From positions 1 to 38,048 of the forward strand of contig NZ_JARWOV010000078.1 of NCBI RefSeq assembly GCF_029868855.1: DNA of 38,048 nucleotides, written 5' to 3'. Shown here in pieces: positions 32,831-38,048 of this stretch; the stretch's first letter is position 1; each line of letters opens with the position of its first letter. The position numbers were made by a program, and so were the translations under genes. Source of the DNA: Nocardia carnea (lineage in GTDB: Bacteria > Actinomycetota > Actinomycetes > Mycobacteriales > Mycobacteriaceae). The notes under the pieces were generated by a model. That model was not told the origin of the DNA and did not search any database. It saw nothing but the letters and a program-made list of their open reading frames with translations.

Positions 32831-33134
32831 GGCCCCGAGTCTATGGGGGTACCCACCGCGCGACGCCACACGCCCGAACCGGTCGCCTCCAGCACCCGAA
32901 CAGCTAAGGCCTGACGGTGGACCGGAGAGAATCTGCCGACGGCCTTCTCGCCATAGGCTTCGCCTTCCACCGAACCCCGGCCGGGCGATCGCCGACGGGA
33001 TCGAATCAGGGCGGCGGGCCGGCAGATGGCCCGATCCGCCCCCGGTCCGGCGCGCCATGGACGGCTGCGGATGCGCTGCAGCACTTGGTGGCGCGTCCAT
33101 CGGAGTCGAGTTCGTGCGACCGTTAACGATCCTC

Positions 33135-33164
33135 CTCGGCTCGGCTCGGCTCGGCTCGGCTCGG
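33135..33164. repeat. CTCGG pentanucleotide tandem array (six copies)
   Basis: Six perfect head-to-tail copies of CTCGG span 30 bp, followed by CGAGCCGG, which can pair back with CTCGG units. Five-base perfect arrays are prone to slippage. It lies in non-coding DNA between the pmt and rsmI starts, so length change could alter promoter spacing but not a reading frame. Confidence 0.9.
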
Positions 33165-33439
33165 CGAGCCGGAGCGGACAGCGAGATCCCGGCAGGTCCG
33201 CCTTACGCCGAATCGGGTGAGGCAGGCGGCAGCGCAGCTCGGACGCCTGATACGTTCCAGACTGTTGCCGGCCGTCGGGACTTGTGCCCCGCGGCGTCGG
33301 GAACGCGCACTCCGACCGCACAACATGGACTAGCGTGCCGGGTGCCGATGTGCACAGGGCTCGGGACCGTGCCTCCGGTTTCGGCCCCAGGAGAACCGAC
33401 GTAACCAGCGGCAGTGCCGAGTCCGGCGAGGCCCTGAAA

Positions 33440-33534
33440 GGTTTCGGCCCGTCCCTGCTTTCCGTGCTCGATGCGATGCGCCGCAGGCACGAGTGTCGAG
33501 TGCGGAAAGCAGGGATCTCAGGGGGGCCGAAACC
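33440..33534. repeat. Large imperfect inverted repeat upstream of rsmI
   Basis: Two nested arm pairs share one centre. GGTTTCGGCCC (33440-33450) pairs with GGGCCGAAACC (33524-33534), and TCCCTGCTTTCCG (33452-33464) pairs with CGGAAAGCAGGGA (33503-33515). The loop contains CTCGA/TCGAG. Without a tail of Ts it is not a classic terminator. The outer-arm, inner-arm, long-loop plan resembles the hairpin at 37759-37851. Confidence 0.75.
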
Positions 33535-33601
33535 CGCGGCGCCGCAGGCGCCGCAAAATAAACACAGCAGGCCCGGATCCGCTGGGCCGGGTAGGAGTGT
33601 G

Positions 33602-34447
33602 GTGACACAGGGCGGACTGGTTCTGGCGGCGACCCCGCTGGGGCAGATCGGGGACGCCTCCGCACGGTTGCGGGAGGCCTTGGGGTCCGCCGATATCGTC
33701 GCGGCGGAGGACACCCGGCGTACTCGGTCACTCGCGGATGCGCTCGGTGTGGAGATCCGGGGGCGGGTGGTCAGTTTCTACGACCATGTGGAGTCGGCGA
33801 AGGTTCCCGCGCTGCTGGAGGAGATCGCCGCCGGCCGGACCGTGCTGCTGGTGACGGATGCCGGGATGCCGTCGGTGAGCGACCCGGGGTATCGACTGGT
33901 GGCCGCCTGCGCCGAACGGAACCTTCCGGTGACCTGCCTGCCCGGTCCCTCGGCGGTGACGACGGCGCTCGCCCTGTCCGCGCTGCCGGTCGACCGGTTC
34001 TGTTTCGACGGGTTCGCGCCGCGTAAGTCCGGGCGGCGCAAGGAATGGCTGGGCACTTTGGTTTCCGAGCGGCGGGCCTGCGTGTTCTTCGAGGCTCCGC
34101 ACCGATTGGCCGAATGCCTGGCCGATGCCGTCGAAATCCTCGGCGGCGACCGCCGGGCCGCGGTGTGCCGGGAACTCACCAAGACCTACGAAGAGGTCGT
34201 ACGCGGCACGCTGGCCGAACTCGCGGAGTGGGCGGCCGGCGGTGCGCGCGGCGAGATCACGGTGGTTCTGGAGGGCGCGAGCGCAACCGTCGCCGAACCG
34301 GAGGATCTGGTCGCGCAGGTCGAGGAACGCGCCGCCGCCGGGCTGCGGCTCAAGGACGCCAGCGCGGAGATAGCCGAGATCGCGGGGGTGTCGCGGCGCG
34401 AACTCTACGATGCCGTGCTGGCCGCCCGCCGCGCTGCCGTCGAGTGA
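33602..34447 (+). CDS. rsmI: 16S rRNA (cytidine1402-2'-O)-methyltransferase RsmI
   Basis: A 281-residue SAM-dependent TP-methylase that methylates C1402 in the decoding centre. Motifs: LVLAATPLGQIGDASARLREAL (usually TPIGN; Gln replaces Asn), AEDTRRTRSLADALG, FYDHVE, VLLVTDAGMPSVSDPGYRLVAAC, PVTCLPGPSAVTTALALSALPVDRFCFDGFAPRK, FFEAPHRL and VCRELTKTYEEVVRGTLAEL. The C-terminal helical part ending RRELYDAVLAARRA is also typical. The start is taken as GTG 33602 with GGAG four bases upstream; GTG 33599 is an alternative, and the upstream open frame to 33284 crosses the hairpin repeat. It is divergent from pmt and convergent with metG, as in M. tuberculosis (Rv1002c-Rv1003-Rv1007c). Confidence 0.93.
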   Translation: MTQGGLVLAATPLGQIGDASARLREALGSADIVAAEDTRRTRSLADALGVEIRGRVVSFYDHVESAKVPALLEEIAAGRTVLLVTDAGMPSVSDPGYRLVAACAERNLPVTCLPGPSAVTTALALSALPVDRFCFDGFAPRKSGRRKEWLGTLVSERRACVFFEAPHRLAECLADAVEILGGDRRAAVCRELTKTYEEVVRGTLAELAEWAAGGARGEITVVLEGASATVAEPEDLVAQVEERAAAGLRLKDASAEIAEIAGVSRRELYDAVLAARRAAVE

Positions 34448-34552
34448 GTGCGGCAGGCACCTCGGTACGGGATCGGTGGCGGCGACCGGTGCTGTCCCCG
34501 ACGTCCGGCGCGCGAAACCTCGCCGACGGTCCGGCCGCCACGCCCGGCCTCC

Positions 34553-34586
34553 GAGTACCTACGCCGGAGATACGGCGTAGGTACTC
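34553..34586. terminator. Bidirectional terminator between rsmI and metG
   Basis: GAGTACCTACGCCG (34553-34566) is perfectly complementary to CGGCGTAGGTACTC (34573-34586), a 14-bp stem with a 6-nt loop. It lies between the converging stops of rsmI (34447) and metG (34608). It has no T-tract, which is common for actinobacterial terminators. Confidence 0.75.
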
Positions 34587-34607
34587 GCCGGAGCGGCGCC
34601 CAGGAGA

Positions 34608-36173
34608 TCACTCGTCGGTCTTGGGCTCCACGTAGCGCGGGAACACGGGTTCCGGGGCGGGCAGCGGGACACCGGGGACCAGGGGGGTGGCGATATCGGC
34701 GAAATCGCGGCGCGGCTGGGCGAGCAGGTCGAGGATCTTGGCTGCCGAACCCGGGATCGCCGGCTGGGTCAGGATGGCGACGATGCGGATCACCTCGAGG
34801 GTGACGTAGAGAACGGTCGCCATCCGGGCGAGGTCTTCCTCGGTACCGGATTTGCGCAGCGTCCACGGCGCCTGGGCGGTGAAGTAGCGATTGGTTTCGC
34901 CGAGGGTGAGCCAGATCTGTTCCAGCGCCAGGTGCATCTGCTGGACGTCGAACTCGGCCCGGCAGCGTTCCAGCAGGCCATTCGCGCGGTCGAGCAGGGC
35001 CTGATCGTCGGCAGTGAACTCACCCGGGGTGGGTACTACTGCGCCGCAGTTCTTGGCGACCATGGTCAGGCTGCGCTGCACCAGGTTGCCGAACTCGTTG
35101 GCCAGATCGGCGTTGATCCGGGACACGATCGCCTCGTGGCTGTAACTGCCGTCCTGGCCGTAGGAGATTTCGCGGAGCAGGAAGAATCGCACGGCATCGA
35201 GGCCGTAGGTGTCGACGAGTTCCAGCGGGTCGACCACATTGCCGACCGATTTCGACATCTTCTCGCCCTTGTTGTACAGGAACCCGTGCACGAATACGCG
35301 TTTCGGCAGTTCGATACCGGCCGACATCAGGAAGGCGGGCCAGTACACGGTGTGGAAGCGGGTGATGTCCTTGCCGATGATGTGCACATCGGCCGGCCAG
35401 AACTTGCCGAAGGCAGTGGAATCGGTTTCCGGGAACCCGACGCCGGTGAGGTAGTTGGTGAGCGCGTCCACCCAGACGTACATGACGTGATCGGGGTGGC
35501 CCGGTACCGGAACACCCCAGTCGAAGGTGGTCCGGGAGATCGACAGATCCTTGAGGCCGGCCTTGACGTAGCTGACGATCTCGTTGCGCCGGGTCGCCGG
35601 GGCGATGAATTCGGGGTGCTCGTCGTAGAGCGCGAGCAGTTTGTCCTGGTAGGCCGAGAGCCGGAAGAAGAAGTTGGATTCCTCGGTCCAGGTCACCGGG
35701 GTTTTGGTCTCGGTGGAGATGCGGCTGCCGTCGTCGAGCAGCGTGGTCTCCTCCTCGGTGTAGAACGCCTCGTCGCGTACCGAGTACCAGCCGGAGTAGT
35801 TGTCCAGGTAGATATCGCCGTTGTCGAGCATGCGCTGCCAGATCGCGATACTGGCGCGCTGATGGTCGGCGTCGGTGGTGCGGATGAACCGGTCGAAGGA
35901 GATTTCGAGGGATTTGTCCATCCGCTCGAACACATCGGAGTTGCGCGCGGCCAGCTCTTCCACCGGAACGTTCTCCGCGGCGGCGGTCTGCTGCATCTTC
36001 TGACCGTGCTCGTCGGTTCCTGTCAGGAAGAACACCTCGTACCCGTCGAGCCGCTTGAACCGGGCGAGCGCATCGGTGGAGATGTACTCGTAGGCATGCC
36101 CGATATGCGGCGCACCGTTCGGGTACGCGATGGCCGTGGTGATATAGAAGGCGGGGCGGTCGACTGCGCTCAT
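34608..36173 (-). CDS. metG: Methionyl-tRNA synthetase MetG
   Basis: A 521-residue class I synthetase. The catalytic domain has the HIGH motif in [70 protein letters not shown] and the KMSKS loop ([16 protein letters not shown]). The anticodon-binding helical domain runs from about residue 365 and ends without a C-terminal tRNA-binding (EMAP-II) domain, as in mycobacteria. No zinc-binding cysteine knuckle is visible, so it belongs to the zinc-free short type. ATG 36173 is preceded by AAGG about 5 nt upstream. It is divergent from tatD and is Rv1007c-like. Confidence 0.97.
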   Translation of the reverse strand: MSAVDRPAFYITTAIAYPNGAPHIGHAYEYISTDALARFKRLDGYEVFFLTGTDEHGQKMQQTAAAENVPVEELAARNSDVFERMDKSLEISFDRFIRTTDADHQRASIAIWQRMLDNGDIYLDNYSGWYSVRDEAFYTEEETTLLDDGSRISTETKTPVTWTEESNFFFRLSAYQDKLLALYDEHPEFIAPATRRNEIVSYVKAGLKDLSISRTTFDWGVPVPGHPDHVMYVWVDALTNYLTGVGFPETDSTAFGKFWPADVHIIGKDITRFHTVYWPAFLMSAGIELPKRVFVHGFLYNKGEKMSKSVGNVVDPLELVDTYGLDAVRFFLLREISYGQDGSYSHEAIVSRINADLANEFGNLVQRSLTMVAKNCGAVVPTPGEFTADDQALLDRANGLLERCRAEFDVQQMHLALEQIWLTLGETNRYFTAQAPWTLRKSGTEEDLARMATVLYVTLEVIRIVAILTQPAIPGSAAKILDLLAQPRRDFADIATPLVPGVPLPAPEPVFPRYVEPKTDE

Positions 36174-36534
36174 GGTGCCTTGATTCCATCATGAGGACCG
36201 GTGTGAACCCGACTCGACTGCGTGTTCATGGCATCAGAGGGTACTGGCCCCGGTTCACGGGCGGGAAGCCGATTCCGGCTCCTGGCTCTGCGACGTCGGT
36301 GCTCCGCGCCGATGCCGGGCGTCCGCGCAGTGGCAGCGCACCGGCGGGTGGCTCCGTGCCGGAGTTTCCGGCTGTGTCTGTCGGGGTGCGCGGGCCGGGG
36401 TTGGCGTCGCTGCGTGAGGTGTCGTGTCGGGACGTGGTGGAGGACTCTACTGTGAGGACCGTGCTCCTTCGTGAATCCGTGCGAAAGTCTCACCGAGCTG
36501 TGAACTCGGCCGGCCGGCGATCGGCGGCCCTCCG
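36174..36534. other. metG-tatD divergent intergenic region
   Basis: These 361 bp have no frame with a ribosome site or family motif. The region should hold the promoters of both genes. I found no strong inverted repeat, and no T-box leader would be expected for this actinobacterial metG. Confidence 0.5.
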
Positions 36535-37368
36535 ATGAGTGCCCGCCGTCCCGCGCCGCCGCTGCCCGAACCGCTGGTACCGCTGGTGGATGCCCATACC
36601 CATCTCGATGCCTGTGGGGCCACCGATGCGGCCTCGGTCGCGGAGATGGTGGATCGGGCTGCCGGGGTGGGGGTGGGCCGGGTGGTGACCGTCGCCGACG
36701 ATCTGGCCGCCGCCCGCTGGGCCGTGGCTGCCGCGCACTGGGACGATCGGGTGTACGCGGCGGTCGCACTGCATCCGACCCGGGCGAACGCGCTCGACGA
36801 CGCCGCCCGGGCGGAGCTCGAGAAGCTGGCGGCCGATCCGCGGGTGGTGGCAGTCGGGGAGACCGGGCTCGACTACTACTGGCCGGGAAAACTCGACGGC
36901 TGCGCCGATATCGAAACGCAGATCGAGGGCTTCCGCTGGCATATCGACCTGGCCAAGCGGATCGGCAAACCACTGATGATCCACAACCGGGAAGCCGATC
37001 ACGATCTGCTGACCGTGCTGCTCGACGAAGGCGCGCCGGAGACGGTGATCTTCCACTGTTTTTCCTCGGACGCGAATATGGCGCTGTCCTGTGTGGCCGA
37101 GGGGTACATCCTGAGCTTCTCGGGGAGCGCGAGTTTCAAGAACGCGCACGAACTGCGGGAGGCGGTGAAGGTGGTGCCGGATGATCAGTTGCTGGTCGAA
37201 ACCGATGCGCCGTATCTGACTCCGCATCCGTATCGGGGTGCCCCGAACGAGCCGTATTGCCTGCCCTACACCGTGCGGGCGGTAGCGGAATTGCGGGCGC
37301 AGGATCCGGTGGAACTGGCGGAGATCAGCACGGCGAACGCGCGCCGGGTGTACGGCCTCACCGCCTGA
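36535..37368 (+). CDS. tatD: TatD-family metal-dependent hydrolase
   Basis: A 277-residue TIM-barrel DNase/hydrolase. Metal ligands are visible in order: HxH in LVDAHTHLDACG, Glu in AVGETGLDYYWP, His in KPLMIHNREADHDLL, His in VIFHCFSSDANMA and Asp in LLVETDAPYLTPHPYRGAPNEP. Family members have 3'-5' exonuclease activity and are linked to DNA repair and quality control. ATG 36535 overlaps the end of a GC-rich leader with no clear Shine-Dalgarno. In M. tuberculosis the order is metG, tatD (Rv1008), rpfB (Rv1009), ksgA. Here a short RpfB-like fragment follows instead at 37520. Confidence 0.94.
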   Translation: MSARRPAPPLPEPLVPLVDAHTHLDACGATDAASVAEMVDRAAGVGVGRVVTVADDLAAARWAVAAAHWDDRVYAAVALHPTRANALDDAARAELEKLAADPRVVAVGETGLDYYWPGKLDGCADIETQIEGFRWHIDLAKRIGKPLMIHNREADHDLLTVLLDEGAPETVIFHCFSSDANMALSCVAEGYILSFSGSASFKNAHELREAVKVVPDDQLLVETDAPYLTPHPYRGAPNEPYCLPYTVRAVAELRAQDPVELAEISTANARRVYGLTA

Positions 37369-37519
37369 AACCCCCATTGGCGGGAGGGTGATTTACCTCA
37401 CAGTTTCTCGCGCGCCGTTTCGTCTAGCTGGGTCTCGGCAGCTGCGGACGGCCGCAGGACCGGTGGGTCGGTTCGTTGCGGTTGTCGTGGCCCCCGACCT
37501 TCGTTATCGTCCCGTGACC

Positions 37520-37711
37520 GTGTCACCCTTTGCGAGGATCAACTCCTCACGCTCGCCCCTGCTCTACGTGGCGATCGCCGCTGTACTGCTGACCCTGATC
37601 ATCGGTGCGGGCGCGGCCATCGCCACGCACAACTCCCACAGTGACCGGGCACATTCGTCCCCGGCCGGTCACTCCTACCATCTGCCGGTGCAGCAGCCCG
37701 CCCTCGCCTAG
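37520..37711 (+). CDS. Short membrane protein resembling the N-terminus of RpfB
   Basis: Start GTG 37520 gives 63 residues: SPFARINSSRSPLLY, one membrane segment (VAIAAVLLTLIIGAGAAIA, about 17-35) and a short His/Ser/Pro tail ending in a TAG. The INSSRSPLLYxxxAxLLTL pattern is what I recall from N-termini of RpfB-like factors in Nocardia and Rhodococcus, and the gene lies where rpfB lies in M. tuberculosis, directly after tatD. None of the DUF348, G5 or transglycosylase domains follows before the stop. It could be a decayed stub of rpfB, with an intact copy beyond the window, or a real small membrane protein. The longer frame from 37388 adds no conserved sequence. No clear ribosome site. Confidence 0.5.
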   Translation: MSPFARINSSRSPLLYVAIAAVLLTLIIGAGAAIATHNSHSDRAHSSPAGHSYHLPVQQPALA

Positions 37712-37758
37712 CCGTATTTCGGCGACTGCCGACACTGATTCGGCGAGTTCACCCCCAT

Positions 37759-37851
37759 GGGTGGGGCCCGCCCCTGGTCTGGAGCGACGGAGCGGGGGAG
37801 CGAAGCGGAGGAGCGGAGGAGTGAAGACCAGGGGTTAATAGGGCCCCACCC
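37759..37851. repeat. Nested inverted repeat with purine-rich loop
   Basis: GGGTGGGGCCC (37759-37769) pairs with GGGCCCCACCC (37841-37851), and inside it CCCCTGGTCT (37771-37780) is almost wholly complementary to AGACCAGGGG (37825-37834). The 44-nt loop is a run of GGAGCG/GAGGAG-like units. It resembles palindromic intergenic repeats common in Nocardia and could terminate transcription or be a REP/MITE-type element. Confidence 0.75.
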
Positions 37852-37860
37852 GCGAGCCGC

Positions 37861-38048
37861 GGAGCGGCTCCGAAATTACAGCCCGCCCCTCCACGGACGG
37901 GCCCACCCGACATTCGGGCTGATAGCGTCCCGGTGCCCGTGCCGCGGAGCTGGAGCGGCTCCGAAATTACAGCCCGCCCCTTTCGCGGACGGCCCACCCC
38001 GATATCGGGGTGGGCCCCCCCCGCTATCGGGCCGCCAGCGACCCGGTG
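37861..38048. repeat. Imperfect tandem repeat, unit about 91 bp
   Basis: A 30-bp block beginning GGAGCGGCTCCGAAATTACA occurs at 37861-37890 and again at 37952-37981. Each copy is followed by a related stretch (CGGACGGGCCCACCCGA...ATTCGGG versus CGGACGGCCCACCCCGATATCGGGG) and ends CCCGGTG. GGAGC-GGCTCC within the block is self-complementary, and CCACCCCGATATCGGGGTGG is a perfect hairpin in the second unit. The array runs to the window edge and may continue. Confidence 0.8.

Larger units (their letters stand above)
32831..33601. other. Long pmt-rsmI divergent intergenic region
   Basis: These 771 bp contain several open frames, but none has a ribosome site or a recognisable family. The region holds a CTCGG pentanucleotide array (33135-33164), a large imperfect inverted repeat (33440-33534) and a short perfect GC hairpin, GCGGCGCC-GCA-GGCGCCGC (33536-33554). 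AAAATAAA follows and TAGGAG is the rsmI ribosome site. Promoters for both flanking genes must lie here. Confidence 0.6.

Noticed and set aside
32827..33714. 295-residue minus-strand open frame in the pmt-rsmI intergenic region
   Set aside because: It runs through the CTCGG array and hairpin repeat and into rsmI antisense, with low-complexity sequence only.
37861..38048. Direct repeats as a CRISPR array
   Set aside because: Only two units of about 91 bp are present, the intervening sequences are related to each other, and no cas gene is nearby.

Overview
The window is high-GC actinobacterial DNA, most probably from Nocardia or a close mycolic-acid relative. The evidence is four MspA-type outer-membrane porins arranged as two NfpA/NfpB-like pairs, a Glp/GlpR divisome pair, a Pmt protein mannosyltransferase, and a gene order that follows Mycobacterium tuberculosis Rv0981-Rv1008 as I recall it (mprA-mprB-pepD-moaB2 ... 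SAF protein-ruc-5-FTHF cyclo-ligase-galU-glp-rimJ-glpR ... arcA-pmt-rsmI-metG-tatD). All names come from reading the sequence; no database search was run.

Layout. Positions 1-1978 hold the N-terminal part of a large NIT-domain sensor kinase that runs off the left edge. Positions 2.2-6.75 kb are an envelope-stress block: MprA/MprB, the HtrA-like protease PepD, MoaB2 and a small acidic protein. The mprA and pepD promoters carry the same TCTCAG-N5-TCTCAG repeat at the same distance from a possible -10. Positions 6.75-10.5 kb hold a duplicated porin pair (A1-B1, A2-B2) behind a long regulatory region with a perfect CRP-type site nested in a larger dyad. Positions 10.5-12.5 kb (minus strand) hold a SAF-domain protein and the redox chaperone Ruc behind a CIRCE-like element, then 5-formyl-THF cyclo-ligase. 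Positions 12.6-16.8 kb hold galU, glp, a RimJ-like acetyltransferase and glpR, followed by tRNA-Ala(CGC) and a clear terminator.

Positions 17.4-28.9 kb do not follow the M. tuberculosis order. They hold a DUF4254 protein; a minus-strand run made of an acyltransferase-like protein, an E1-like/nitroreductase fusion (Rv1355c/MoeY type), a GAF-GGDEF-EAL c-di-GMP enzyme and a GT4 glycosyltransferase; a pair of free-standing effector-binding-domain proteins; an orphan VirB6/TrbL-like membrane protein; and an SDR dehydrogenase. The tightly packed acyltransferase / E1-nitroreductase / c-di-GMP operon, preceded by a near-perfect 22-bp operator, is the best candidate for an undescribed system.

Positions 28.8-37.7 kb return to conserved order: soxR (with a SoxR box) divergent from arginine deiminase arcA, a YtrA-type GntR regulator, pmt, rsmI, metG and tatD, then a short membrane protein resembling only the N-terminus of RpfB. 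The right edge is filled by hairpin-forming intergenic repeats. No insertion sequence, prophage or CRISPR array was seen.
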